A DNA stretch of 64,000 bases from Xenopus tropicalis (GCF_000004195.4 NC_030682.2:133692234-133756233); one strand, 5' to 3'; numbered from the stretch's first letter, positions 21,500 through 34,245 are shown. The notes: generated from the letters alone by a model not told the origin. A program made the numbers and translations.

Positions 21500-23369
21500 C
21501 AATCCTTGGCAACTGTCAATGATGATGAACAATAAAGGGTTTACTTACAATGAGGCAGGCCTGGTATATAAAAAGGCAGAACAAGGAATGTTTAGTGCCA
21601 GTCCATTTGCCAGAGCAGAAAAAGAATAGTAAGCAAAGTCAAGTAGGCAGGCTGTGGTCAGGACAGGTGGCAAACAGTAAACATAGTCCAATAGACATCC
21701 CAGTAACCAGTGCCAAGAAATCCAACAGATAAAGGCAAGGGCTTGGTAGGAACAAACCAGACAGGACAATTATAGGCTTATATATGCCCTTTATTAAGCA
21801 GTAGTTCTTAACAAGGAAGCAGAAACAACTACATTTTATTTAATAAGCAAGGTTAAGCATCTATACACCCTCCCTACTATGAAAATTACACTAAGGGACC
21901 AGGTAATACCCTCTGATACCCCTTTTTCAGGTTTGCTGCAATTTTCTTCATACCAAAAGGCTATAAAGAAACTGCCAAACCAATTAATTTAGGCAACAGC
22001 TTTTTCATTAATATTGTGTATTTCCCCTTTAATAATTCTGGCCATCATACTATATTCCAGAAATACCCACACTCTAGGTTTTACGTATTAGCACATTTAT
22101 TTATTCTCAAAAAAAAAATAAAAATACAATAAAATATCAAGTTTAATTTGTCCCAAAAACTTTCTCTTGATGTTGATCCAGAAGGAGGCAAATAAATAAA
22201 TCCAATACATTTTTAGCCTCCAACCGATTCTCCCCCAAGAGGGTAAAAACATGCAGTTTATATTCTGTTCCAAATACTTCTAGAAACAACATTCAGCCCA
22301 TGTTTAAATTAATTATTGAATCTCTGAACATAATGCTCATCCAAAGAAAAAAAATATATATTTGCCAGTAAAAACTCCCCTGCTGCGAGCTTGAAGTTCC
22401 GCAGCTCTAAGTAAAGATGAAAAATAAACTGGTAGTGTCGTATTTTACTGAATAGATGATAATTCACATACAGGATTGCCATATGGCTTTAGTACCGCTC
22501 ATTAACTATAAAATGCACACGCTGTAGGGCTGGTTATTAATACCATAGGGTCGCACAGGCATCGCCGCTGTCTGCAGCATGACCTGAATAACGCACAAGA
22601 GTTTTATAGGTGTCAAGTTTAATGGGAGTTTTAACCCCATTCACATAGACTAAAAATATAATGCCTTGTCTAGCAGCGCTGGGCGACGGGTTAATAGTCA
22701 GGAACTGGTCAATATGTGTATGTAAGTATATATAGTACAGGATGAGTTATCTGTGAATTCTTTATATTACTTCATGGCAGTGGTTCCCCCCAAGCCATAG
22801 TCGGCCTAGGCCAGAGTGCCTATCAGTGCTAAGTCTTTAGGCCAGTTATTATAAGAGAAGCCTTTGGGTTTGAGGCATTCTGTTTCTTTTACCCCACCAA
22901 AAACTTTGCCAATTCATTATATAAAAAGCTATTGCTGAGCTGAGCTCAGTAATTCATTTAATACTGATTCAAAAGAAGGAATAAATGTAGGAAAACATCA
23001 CCAATCAGATTACAAACCTAGCAACAGCTGGCAGAGTTAGCGGTAATATATATGGCTGCATCTGCAAATGACACAGAGGGTCACATATCATGACCATGGA
23101 TGCGAGTGCTAGACCACTATGGGGAACAAAAAAATCCATCTCAATGACCTGATGTTTCTGCACTTCATTTTGGTTCTGCCACTGATGGCGGGGCAGGGTG
23201 CAAAGTGTAAAACACATGGCAGCTCTACATTGAGTAAATGACCCTTATATATGAACTATATATATTTTTGTTTTAGATGGCTGTTTGTTGCTAATATCCT
23301 ATAATGTATCTTAAATATACTCCATGTATAAGGTAATGCAAGATTACTTTAACATTTGTTTAATACATG
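21500..23369. other. Intergenic, no gene recognised
   Basis: No bounded element or coding similarity seen in about 1.9 kb. Confidence 0.55.
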
Positions 23370-23462
23370 TTAAAGGAGATTCACAATCACTTGGGAGTGA
23401 TTGTATTCATTTGATTACTCTGTACAAATGTACATTAGAAGGGATTATATAGATAGGGGGTG

Positions 23463-23728
23463 TTCTTTTTTCCCATAAAAAGGATTAACAAACCAGAGAC
23501 CACTCCTTTAGATTAGAGGAACAGATCTTTCATTTGAAGCAGCGTAGGTGGTTTTTCACGGTGAGGGCAGTGAGGTTGGGGAATGTCCTTCCTAGTGATG
23601 TGGTAATGGCAGATTCTGTTAATGCCTTTAAGAGGGGCCTGGATGAGTTCTTGAACAAGCAGAATATCCAAGGCTATTGTGATACTAATATCTACAGTTA
23701 GTATCGATGTTGGTATATATGGTTTATA
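23463..23728 (+). mobile_element. CR1 LINE 3' fragment that seeds the 34-bp array
   Basis: On + strand it matches, in reverse orientation, the end of the CR1 copy at 12.6-12.9 kb: ttccttcctagtgatgtgg, ggcagattctgttaatgcc, ggcctggatgagttcttg, then atatccaaggctattgtgat. It runs through gttagtatcgatgttggtat straight into the first 34-bp unit; the tail past the seed segment is replaced by the array. Confidence 0.85.
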
Positions 23729-26700
23729 TATGTGAGTGTATAGATAGGTCAATATGGGTCTGTATGTGAGTGGATAGATAGGTCAGTATGGGTCTGTATG
23801 TAAGTGGATAGATAGGTCAGTATGGGTCTGTATGTGAGTGTATAGATAGGTCAGTATGGGTCTGTATGTGAGTGGATAGATAGGTCAGTATGGGTCTGTA
23901 TGTGAGTGTATAGATAGGTCAGTATGGGTCTGTATGTGAGTGGATAGATAGGTCAGTATGGGTCTGTATGTGAGTGGATAGATAGGTCAGTATGGGTCTG
24001 TATGTGAATGGATAGATAGGTCAGTGTGGGTCTGTATGTGAGTGGATAGATAGGTCAGTATGGGTCTGTATGTGAATGGATAGATAGGTCAGTGTGGGTC
24101 TGTATGTGAGTGGATAGATAGGTCAGTGTGGGTCTGTATGTGAGTGGATAGATAGGTCAGTATGGGTCTGTATGTGAGTGGATAGATAGGTCAGTATGGG
24201 TCTGTATGTGAGTGGATAGATAGGTCAGTGTGGGTCTGTATGTGAGTGGATAGATAGGTCAGTGTGGGTCTGTATGTGAGTGTATAGATAGGTCAATATG
24301 GGTCTGTATGTGAGTGGATAGATAGGTCAGTATGGGTCTGTATGTAAGTGGATAGATAGGTCAGTATGGGTCTGTATGTGAGTGGATAGATAGGTCAGTA
24401 TGGGTCTGTATGTGAGTGGATAGATAGGTCAGTGTGGGTCTGTATGTGAGTGGATAGATAGGTCAGTGTGGGTCTGTATGTGAGTGGATAGATAGGTCAG
24501 TGTGGGTCTGTATGTGAGTGGATAGATAGGTCAGTGTGGGTCTGTATGTGAGTGGATAGATAGGTCAGTGTGGGTCTGTATGTGAGTGGATAGATAGGTC
24601 AGTATGGGTCTGTATGTGAGTGGATAGATAGGTCAGTATGGGTCTGTATGTGAGTGGATAGATAGGTCAGTATGGGTCTGTATGTGAGTGGATAGATAGG
24701 TCAGTATGGGTCTGTATGTGAGTGGATAGATAGGTCAGTATGGGTCTGTATGTGAGTGTATAGATAGGTCAGTATGGGTCTGTATGTGAGTGTATAGATA
24801 GGTCAGTATGGGTCTGTATGTGAGTGGATAGATAGGTCAGTATGGGTCTGTATGTGAGTGGATAGATAGGTCAGTATGGGTCTGTATGTGAGTGTATAGA
24901 TAGGTCAGTATGGGTCTGTATGTGAGTAGATAGATAGGTCAGTATGGGTCTGTATGTGAGTGGATAGATAGGTCAGTATGGGTCTGTATGTGAGTGGATA
25001 GATAGGTCAGTATGGGTCTGTATGTGAGTGGATAGATAGGTCAGTATGGGTCTGTATGTGAGTGTATAGATAGGTCAGTATGGGTCTGTATGTGAGTGGA
25101 TAGATAGGTCAGTATGGGTCTGTATGTGAGTGGATAGATAGGTCAGTATGGGTCTGTATGTGAGTGTATAGATAGGTCAGTATGGGTCTGTATGTGAGTG
25201 GATAGATAGGTCAGTATGGGTCTGTATGTGAGTGTATAGATAGGTCAGTATGGGTCTGTATGTGAGTGGATAGATAGGTCAGTATGGGTCTGTATGTGAG
25301 TGGATAGATAGGTCAGTATGGGTCTGTATGTGAATGGATAGATAGGTCAGTGTGGGTCTGTATGTGAGTGGATAGATAGGTCAGTATGGGTCTGTATGTG
25401 AATGGATAGATAGGTCAGTGTGGGTCTGTATGTGAGTGGATAGATAGGTCAGTGTGGGTCTGTATGTGAGTGGATAGATAGGTCAGTATGGGTCTGTATG
25501 TGAGTGGATAGATAGGTCAGTGTGGGTCTGTATGTGAGTGGATAGATAGGTCAGTATGGGTCTGTATGTGAGTGGATAGATAGGTCAGTATGGGTCTGTA
25601 TGTGAGTGGATAGATAGGTCAGTATGGGTCTGTATGTGAGTGTATAGATAGGTCAGTATGGGTCTGTATGTGAGTGGATAGATAGGTCAGTATGGGTCTG
25701 TATGTGAGTGGATAGATAGGTCAGTATGGGTCTGTATGTGAGTGTATAGATAGGTCAGTATGGGTCTGTATGTGAGTGGATAGATAGGTCAGTATGGGTC
25801 TGTATGTGAGTGTATAGATAGGTCAGTATGGGTCTGTATGTGAGTGGATAGATAGGTCAGTATGGGTCTGTATGTGAGTGGATAGATAGGTCAGTATGGG
25901 TCTGTATGTGAATGGATAGATAGGTCAGTGTGGGTCTGTATGTGAGTGGATAGATAGGTCAGTATGGGTCTGTATGTGAATGGATAGATAGGTCAGTGTG
26001 GGTCTGTATGTGAGTGGATAGATAGGTCAGTGTGGGTCTGTATGTGAGTGGATAGATAGGTCAGTATGGGTCTGTATGTGAGTGGATAGATAGGTCAGTA
26101 TGGGTCTGTATGTGAGTGGATAGATAGGTCAGTGTGGGTCTGTATGTGAGTGGATAGATAGGTCAGTGTGGGTCTGTATGTGAGTGGATAGATAGGTCAG
26201 TATGGGTCTGTATGTGAGTGGATAGATAGGTCAGTATGGGTCTGTATGTGAATGGATAGATAGGTCAGTGTGGGTCTGTATGTGAGTGGATAGATAGGTC
26301 AGTGTGGGTCTGTATGTGAGTGGATAGATAGGTCAGTATGGGTCTGTATGTGAGTGGATAGATAGGTCAGTATGGGTCTGTATGTGAGTGGATAGATAGG
26401 TCAGTGTGGGTCTGTATGTGAGTGGATAGATAGGTCAGTATGGGTCTGTATGTGAGTGGATAGATAGGTCAGTATGGGTCTGTATGTGAGTGTATAGATA
26501 GGTCAGTATGGGTCTGTATGTGAGTGGATAGATAGGTCAGTGTGGGTCTGTATGTGAGTGGATAGATAGGTCAGTATGGGTCTGTATGTGAGTGGATAGA
26601 TAGGTCAGTATGGGTCTGTATGTGAGTGGATAGATAGGTCAGTATGGGTCTGTATGTGAGTGGATAGATAGGTCAGTATGGGTCTGTATGTGAGTGGATA

Positions 26701-26980
26701 GATAGGTCAGTATGGGTCTGTATGTGAGTGGATAGATAGGTCAGTATGGGTCTGTATGTGAGTGGATAGATAGGTCAGTGTGGGTCTGTATGTGAGTGGA
26801 TAGATAGGTCAGTGTGGGTCTGTATGTGAGGGGATAGATAGGTCAGTATGGGTCTGTATGTGAGTGGATAGATAGGTCAGTGTGGGTCTGTATGTGAGGG
26901 GATAGATGGGTCAGTATGGCTCTGTATGTGAGTGGATAGATAGGTCAGTATGGGTCTGTATGTGAGTGGATAGATAGGTC
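23729..26980. repeat. 34-bp satellite/minisatellite, about 96 copies
   Basis: Unit TATGTGAGTGGATAGATAGG followed by TCAGTATGGGTCTG. 3252 bp divided by 34 is 95.6 units. Units vary at few sites: gagtgGa/gagtgTa, gtgAgt/gtgAat, cagtAtg/cagtGtg. Variants are arranged in longer repeating blocks. The last units (26800-26980) carry extra changes (gtgaggggata, gatgggtc), as expected at an array edge. Confidence 0.98.
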
Positions 26981-27046
26981 AAGCAATGGGGGGTGCCTAA
27001 CATTTGGCTACCCCCCAGTGATTGTCAACATTCCTTCTCCTTCAAG

Positions 27047-27590
27047 GAAAAAAACATTGCCAATCATCATTATTTTGCACTTTCATGTTTGTACAAATAA
27101 TATAAATAGAAGAGTTATTTCCCTTTAATAGCAGGGTTAATTCAAGACGTGCTGACAAATCACTAATTTTGTCTTTGACACTTTTCTTCTTGAGTGTGCA
27201 TGAGTTTCCAATAAAAGTACTGATTGGTAAAAGATGTGTAAGAATCATTTTTTTTTTTTAAATCTGGCAATATTTGAAAAATGTCCTATGAGCAGGGAAC
27301 CCCGGCCACATCAGAAGCGGTGGAAGATTTCTAAACAGATTCTCCTCACAGTGCAACATAAATCTGCTGCATGCAAGGAGCTGGGAGCACACCAGGCACC
27401 GGACAGCTAATGTACTGGGGGGGGGGGGGTTGGTGTGTTCCACATAGAGTGATCAGTGCCTCAGCTTTGGCCCTTTCTGCAACTCCACTTCATTCCTACA
27501 TTCCTCCTTTGTCACTGGCCAAGGCTGTCATTTATCCCTTCTAAAGATACATGGTAGTTACAATATGTAATTAAAGTAGCCTCACTAAAA
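27047..27590. other. Intergenic, no gene recognised
   Basis: Contains a 12-14 bp G-run at 27417-27430. Confidence 0.55.
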
Positions 27591-28425
27591 GTAGCCATAC
27601 ACAGGCCAAAAAAAGCTACTGACTTGGACCCCTGACGGTCCGACCAATATCTAGCCAAAAGTTCAAGGAAAATCAAAAGACAAGGAAATCATTGGTCAAT
27701 CTGATCCTCTCCCGGCAGGTCTCCCAAGGTCCATGACTTGACCCAGCACACTGGTGCCTACTGCAAAGGTGTCCATACATGGGTAGATATCAGCTGCTAA
27801 TTTGGATTCTTCCGACTGATTTGACAGCTTATCTGCCTGTGTATGGACACCCCAACAAGCCTACATGATCAATATCTGGCCTAAAATTGGCCAGATCTCA
27901 ATCGGGCATGTTTGATTTTCTCTGGATTGGGGACTGTATCTGCCCGTTGACGTGGCCTTTGATCCAACGGTGCCTATGCCTGTAGTAATTTGATTGTTTG
28001 GCCCTAGGGCCAACGCTGAATTAGCCTGATATCACCCACATTAGGAGAAAATCAGCTCGTTTGGGGACCTTGCCGAATGAGCGGATCTTACCGTGTAAAG
28101 GTGCCCATATACCTTCAGATCTGCTTGCTTGGTGATGTCATCAAGCGAGCGGATCTTCTCCCGATATCCCCCACCTACGGGTGGCGATATCGGGAGAATC
28201 CAGGCTAATTTGATCATTTGGCCCTGGGATGGATATAGGCAAACGGATATAGGCAAAGTCGGTCCAGGGACCGCATCAACGAGCCAATGCGGTCCCCAAT
28301 CCGACTAGATTTTTTTACCTGCCCAATCGATATCTGGCTGATTTCAGGCAGGCCCGTCAATAGTGCACATACACAGGCCGATTAGCTGCCGAATCAGTCT
28401 AAGGGATCTTACAGTGTGTGCCCAG
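27591..28425. repeat. Cluster of MITE-like units with (g)tgtatggacacc ends
   Basis: Both orientations of a short end recur: gccatacacaggcc (27593), gtgtccatacatgggtag (27770), tgtgtatggacacccc (27838), gtgcccatataccttcag (28102), cacatacacaggccgatt (28366). Between them are self-complementary stretches such as gatcttctcccgatatc / gatatcgggaga (28153-28198). Probably two or more partly nested copies; boundaries are uncertain. Confidence 0.6.
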
Positions 28426-28487
28426 TTTAACATGCTTCTGTAATTATTCATGAAATGTGTTTCATTTAAAAGCCATTTACACTTGTT

Positions 28488-28604
28488 CCTTGTACTTGAT
28501 CCCATCTAGGATATAATTAATCCTTATTGGAGGCAAAACAATCCTATTGGGTTTAATTAATGTTTAAATAATTTTTACTAGACAAAGTATGGAGATCCAA
28601 ATAG
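28488..28604. repeat. Fragment of the 'gtacaggtatgggatcc' MITE family
   Basis: Contains acttgatcccatctaggata, caatcctattgggtttaat and tatggagatccaaat, which are internal segments of the elements at 35993 and 40099. No terminal repeats. Confidence 0.75.
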
Positions 28605-29371
28605 CAAAAAAGAAACATTCTTACCCCCCCCCCCATCCTCTGTAAATGGTGGTATATTGCAAGCTAAACCTTGGGCTGCTGCCCTCGCGATATGTTTCAT
28701 GGAACGTTTGCTTTCCATTTCAATAAAATGATATTTGTGTTTAAGCGACTTGTAAAAGCAAACAATCATTTCCCATTTATTTTATGTTTCCTCTCCAAAT
28801 AATGTTTTTTTTTTTTGCTTGGCTTGTGGCTCAAAAATATAACGGACATAAATCTCGAGCACACAGTGACACAGCAGGAAAGTATAATAAAAAGACTGAG
28901 AGGAAGCTGAGAGCTGAAATACTGCATGCATTTTCTGTGTTATAAAAATCTTTTTACTATTATGTTTAATTATGCCCATATTTTCATTTGAAGCATTTAA
29001 TATGCTTTTCAGTTCTTTATTTAATCAGAGGCTTCAACATCAAGTATTTCATACTACTTTATTAAGAGGACAAAATGGAGTAAGCAAAATGGCCAACAAA
29101 AACTTTTTAGGCCCTACCATTCCAAAAATTTGGGGAAAGTGATGCCTGAATTTTGCTGTTAATTCTGCAATAGGTGCCATTTCTGCAGTGGTGGAGACCT
29201 TGATGCACAGCTATGGGGTATGGAGATGTGTTTCCCTATGCAGGCTGCTTGTGGGTGGATCATTATTTTGAGGCCATGCTTTTATGTCAGCCCAAAAAGT
29301 ATTCAGTCACATCAGCCAGTTAACGGATAAAGGCCTTTTACTCCCACACTACTTTCTGTTACACAATGCAC
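28605..29371. other. Intergenic, no gene recognised
   Basis: Nothing supportable apart from short homopolymers (C-run near 28625, T-run near 28806). Confidence 0.55.
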
Positions 29372-29967
29372 AATGCATATAATACATTTTTGGTGATTTG
29401 GGTGCATTTTTAGTTATTTTATTGTGATATTAGCCATTTTATTGCATTTCAAGTCCTGCACAGGTATTGTTCGCTTGTTTCTGTCCGTAGAACTTACTTG
29501 GCCAAGGCAAATTATTCAAACTGTGATTCTGACTGCTGATTACCATTTATCCCTGACCCCAAGGCCAAATGCACTAAAGGGTAGGGGTCTTCAGACCCAT
29601 CTTCACCTCACAGTTGGAAGGTCCTTTTCTCTGACGAGTTCGCCAAAGCTTTGCCCAAGGAACACATTTTTCCAAGTGTACGCACACTCTTACACAAATT
29701 TTTAGCTTTTTTTTAATTGCACTGTGGATTTTTTTTCCTGAAAAAAGTTTTATTGCCATTGTGAATAGCATATTCGATAACCACACTGTACGATGCATAT
29801 AATACATTTTTTTTGGTGATTTGGGTGCATTTTTAGTCATTTTATTGTGCTATTAGCCATTTTATTGCATTCCCAGTCCTGCACAGGTATTGTTCGCTTG
29901 TTTCTGTCCGTAGAACTTACTTGGCCAAGGCAAAATATTCAAACTGTGATTCTGACTGCTGATTACA
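29372..29967. repeat. ~175-bp direct duplication (29372-29544 and 29792-29967)
   Basis: Both copies run from tgcatataatacattttt through ggtattgttcgcttgtttct to tgactgctgattac with few differences, 420 bp apart. Shorter related words (gccacatrgtttggtaaat, tattgggcatcaa) recur at 30090 and 30460, suggesting one larger diverged tandem region to 30500. Confidence 0.8.
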
Positions 29968-30669
29968 CTAGGCAAAAAAAAGATTGATTTTAGTGGTTTT
30001 ATTGGATTTTAGTGCTTTTATTGCATTGTTCTTTGTTACTTGTTCTTGCCCATGGAAGTTTTGTCTGCTATACATCAATTTGGCTCTGTACGCCACATAG
30101 TTTGGTAAATCCATGCATATTGGGCATCAAGCTGTTCAGTAGACCCCTAGCATTCATATTTAGGATGTTCTATGTTGGTGCGTTACAAAATGTTTGGAAT
30201 ATAATGGGGAAAAAGGTAAACTTTGTGAGAATTTTCAGAAATTTCATAAAAACCGCTACGTTTGCTTTGTAGTTTGTTAGTTTGCAGTAGAGAGACATTT
30301 ACCCATTTTGGTTTTGTCAGAATGTGTGCTACTGTGAAACTATATGGTTTTTTACGCACACTGTTAGGGGGTCTATGGTACATAATACACATAGTGCAGC
30401 AGCCAGAGTGTCAGATGTGAAAATTCATATGCACTATTTTCATTTTGGTGGCTCTGTATGCCACATGGTTTGGTAAATCTATACATATTGGGCATCAAAC
30501 AAAGTACATATTTGTTTGGCAATAATGTAGCGTTTGGCGATATATATCAGGGTAGAAGACTGTTGCATGTTTATATGTGGCCTGCTTTGATTTTTTTGCC
30601 AGGGCTGCTTTTTACTCCCATTCTGGCCCTGATTTCCACACATACAAGATATATATATATAGAATAGCA

Positions 30670-31494
30670 CAGTGCTGTCCAACTTCTGTTGTACCGAGGG
30701 CCGGAATTTTTCCGACCTACCTGGTGGAGGGCCGATAATGGAAGCCAGTTTTGACCACTCCCCTTTTTGAAACCGCACCTACTTGAAACCACACCCACGT
30801 TATCACATGACCATAGCCATATTAATGGTTGTAGTACAGCAAAAACCTGCCATACTCTGCCTTCCCTACCCTGCCTGTGTGTGCAATACTCTGCCTTCCC
30901 TACCCTGCCTGTGTGAGACATACTCTGCCTGCCCTACCCTGCCTGTGTGTGCCATACTCTGCCTGCCCTACCCTGCCTGTGTGTGCCATACTCTGCTTGC
31001 CCTATGATGCCTGTGTGTATGGCACACACAGGCAGCCTACAGTGACACAATGCTGGCACTGCTCCTACAGTCTGCACTGTATATTAAAAAACTATATATT
31101 AAAAAACTTTTTAATTGCAGTACCACCTCAGTATATGTTCTTTTTGTAGTGTGCAGGGATTATTTGTGGGTTTCTACTGCTCCTGAGGTGTGAACAGGGG
31201 AACAATGGGGGTGATTACAGCCTGAGCCTGAGGTGTGAACACTGCAGGGGGTGAACAATGCAGAGATTAAAAAGTGTGAACAACACAAGGGATTACATAT
31301 TTAAACAATACAGGGGGGTTACAGCCTGAATCTGAGGTGAGAACCATGCAGGGGGGGGGCAGTTAATCTCAGTATTGATACCATTTAAAGCTTACACAAG
31401 AGTAAGCCATCAAAGCAGCCAGACAGGTGGGGGGCCACACAGAGGGGGGTTGCGGGCCGCATACGGCCTGTGGGCCGCCAGTTGGACAGCACTG
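30670..31494. mobile_element. hAT-type non-autonomous element, perfect 8-bp TSD
   Basis: Ends CAGTGCTGTCCAACT and agttggacagcactg bound 825 bp; GAATAGCA flanks both sides (30662-30669, 31495-31502). No transposase. It carries a short tandem array at 30852-31012 and GC-rich ends (gagggccg / cgggccgc). Confidence 0.94.
30852..31012. repeat. 34-bp tandem array inside the hAT element, about 4.7 copies
   Basis: Unit begins TACTCTGCCTTCCCTACCCT and ends CTGTGTGTGCAA or a near variant. The length is the same as the 23.7-kb array but the sequence is unrelated. Confidence 0.92.
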
Positions 31495-31597
31495 GAATAG
31501 CATATTCCTAAATTCATTGGGACTGCACCCAGGCATCTCTATTCTTTCTGTGACGTGAGTGCCTGTCTACAAGCCAAATATATATATATAAATATAA

Positions 31598-31708
31598 AAA
31601 AAAGACCAGCAACACCGAGTTATATTCCAAAAACAATCAATTGTGTATTAAAAACGCACGAACAGCCAACGTTACGTTTCGGTCCCCATCGGGAACTTTC
31701 TCAAGATA
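31598..31708. repeat. Short dispersed repeat bounded by AT runs
   Basis: gttacgtttcggtccccatc / gggaactttctcaag lies between (AT)n-rich stretches at 31577 and 31705. A similar phrase (cttgccctttctcaaggctt) is at 33630. I recall 'aacgtttcggtc' repeats in Xenopus, but the boundaries are not clear. Confidence 0.5.
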
Positions 31709-33640
31709 TATATATATATAAATATATCTCATCATGTTTGAAGTCACTGTTGTGTTAATGAGAGTCAATAAACGCTAAAGAAACAGCATTATGTGTCAAA
31801 ATGTTTCCATATAAAAGTACAGAAACATGAACTCAACAAAACTCAGTTCATCTCATTCAAACAAAGAAATGAGTATGAATGTCACACAATTTGTAGCCCA
31901 GCCGCAGAGAGCAAGCGTGTGTTGTGTTTGACATCCCCACGCTAATCTCATTAGAAACCACAAAAGTTATTTATGTAAAGTGATCCTCTAAGGCTGTGCT
32001 TAAAGGTAAATAAGAGAGGAGATGCCGAGTCACTTAGCCTGAGAGCCGAAGGTAACTATGAGAGCCATTAATTGGAAATGACTGCAAGCAGAGCCGGGAA
32101 TACGCAGAGACTGCATTTAATAGAGAGCAAACTGCTGCCCTAATTCCACAAGTAGTTATTTTATTACTTGGGAACCCAGGCCAATCAAAATGAAAGAGGA
32201 TCTTTCTATAAACATCATGCCTTAATAAGGGTATAAATCCATTAACAAATCCGCTGCCAGATGCATACACAATATCACCGGGGTCTCGCCTGACCTATAC
32301 ATTCCTTAGCAAATAAGAATGCATGAATTTAATGGTACCGAGTTGGTCACGCTTTGCATAGAATAACTGCACAATATGAAATATAAGCTTCTTAACTGCA
32401 CAACATTAAATATGTATAATTCTTTATTCTCCCCTTTAGATATCTTACTTTATTTGGAAATAGAATAGCACCAAACACATGTCCAATATGAGAAGCTTCC
32501 AGTTTCTTAAACTGTATGTAAGCATGGCAAGGGGCAGCGAGTGAGCTTGGCACGTAACTGCATTTCATGATATGGCAAATGTTTTGAGGCTTGAAGATAG
32601 TCTTTTTTCATTCGCAAGCTGTAAAGTGTAAGCGGCTCACTCGGTGAGAATCTTTCAGATTCCGTTTCACAGCATCAGTGCCAGAAGCGTTTAGACATAA
32701 TTACGGTGATCATTCTAGATGTCCTGTGCCAGGGTGACTACACAAGTTCATTGTTAGAAATAGACATGAAAAGAAGGAGCTTCTTAGTCCCCATTTCTGT
32801 TTCAGTTTTATATCAGGATAAGTGTTGTAAGTTCCGGGAGTCTTTCCTCCTTGGTTTTCCAAATGTCACTCACAGCGTGGTTCCATTTCTTACAACAAAA
32901 CTATCGGCACAGGTTTCTTTAATATTACAATACACATTGGCATATTAGGACTCATATACATCCGCAAATGCAGTGAGCAAAGTGAACACAATTGCCATGT
33001 TTTTTTCACACAATACCAGAATTCCAGTATCAATGTGGGGTGATGCAACTGGCGCAGTTGTGTCTGATTCACCAATGCTAAGACAACGGCATTTTGTTGC
33101 AGATCAGATGCAATTACACAGAAGTCCGTCTAGCATCAGTGGTGTCTATTTTAAGAAAGACATTTAATTTAGTGAAATATCTTGGAGCAACTCAGTGTAA
33201 AGGTAGAATTATGAGAAGATCCACAAAAAGAGAAGACACTGAAAACAACTGCAGGAGTAGGCAATAAGCTGAATAAAAAGGACTTAAACATGGACATTTG
33301 GAGATTAAATTTACTTATATGTGAAGCTAACGTGTGAGGGAGGGGTGTGGTAATGGTAGCGGTAAGGATGGTATGCAGTTGCCTATGATTGCAATTGGTG
33401 AGTGTACATCTGTAACTGCGGCAAAAAGTGCAAATGAAGAAGGCTCATTCTTTAATAGTCAAGAGAGCCACAACCACCTTAGCTTGTCCTTGGATGGCAG
33501 CTCAAGCAACTAGAACCCTTGCCAGGGGTAACAGAACATATAGAATAAATGATGCTGCAGCACTTCGATTCGCAAAGGTGAAAAAGTAAATTTTTATTCA
33601 GGTCAAAGACCAGGCAAAGTTTTCTTCTCTTGCCCTTTCT
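31709..33640. other. Mostly repeat-free intergenic block
   Basis: High-complexity AT-rich sequence with no coding similarity recognised. About 31750-33200 is one of the longest stretches without obvious transposon sequence in the window. Confidence 0.5.
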
Positions 33641-33649
33641 CAAGGCTTG

Positions 33650-34245
33650 AATACAATAGAAACAGTACTCTCTATGCCCACCTCCAGGTCATTAATAAAC
33701 AAGTTAAAAAGCAAAGGACCAAGGACAGACCCCTGTGGTACTCCACTAACCACACTGGCCCAATTAGAAAATGTTCCATTTACCACCACTCTTTGTAATC
33801 TATCCTTCAGCCAGTTCTCTATTCCTCAATTTGATCATTAACTTTCTGTGAGGTACTGTATCAAACGCTTTAGCAAAGTCCAAGTAGGTGACATCTACTG
33901 CCATTCTAGCATCGAGGTTCCTACTCACCTCCTCATAAAAGGCGACTAAATTAGTCTGGCAAGATCTGTTACGCATAAAACCATGCTGGCACAAACTTAA
34001 AGTCTTGTGATTTGCAATGTATTCAAGTATCCTTATTACCCCTTGTAAAAGCTTTCCAACTACTAATGTCAGACTAACAGGCTGAGAACGGGATCCTTTT
34101 TTAAATAACGGCACCACATTAGCAATTCGCCAGTCTCTCTGCACCATGCCAGACCTCAATGAATCCTGAAAAATTAAGTCAAGAGGTTTGGCAATCACAG
34201 CGCTAAGCTTTATAGCGTTTAATACCCTGGGATGAATACCATCCA
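33650..34245 (-). mobile_element. CR1 LINE fragment: reverse transcriptase, N-terminal half
   Basis: Minus-strand frames read LDGIHPRVLNAIKL, SLIFQ-like LDLIFQDSLRSG, WRIANVVPLFKKGSR, LDFAKAFDTVPHRKLM, then after a frameshift near 33822 [15 protein letters not shown] and [20 protein letters not shown]. These are RT blocks of the CR1 clade. Truncated at both ends; the part C-terminal to it is missing. Confidence 0.9.

Larger units (their letters stand above)
23370..27046. mobile_element. Putative TTAA-type MITE interrupted by a CR1 tail and a satellite
   Basis: The left end TTAAAGGAGATTCACAATCA and the inverted right end (tgattgtcaacattccttctccttcaag, 27017-27046) are related to the T2-type ends at 53064 and 45860. 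The right side also has the subterminal hairpin ggggggtgcctaa...ggctacccccc. Between them lie a CR1 fragment and the 34-bp array. That the two ends belong to one element is inference. Confidence 0.6.

Noticed and set aside
23729..26980. CRISPR-like array
   Set aside because: Units are contiguous 34-bp tandem copies with no unique spacers, in vertebrate DNA; it is a satellite.
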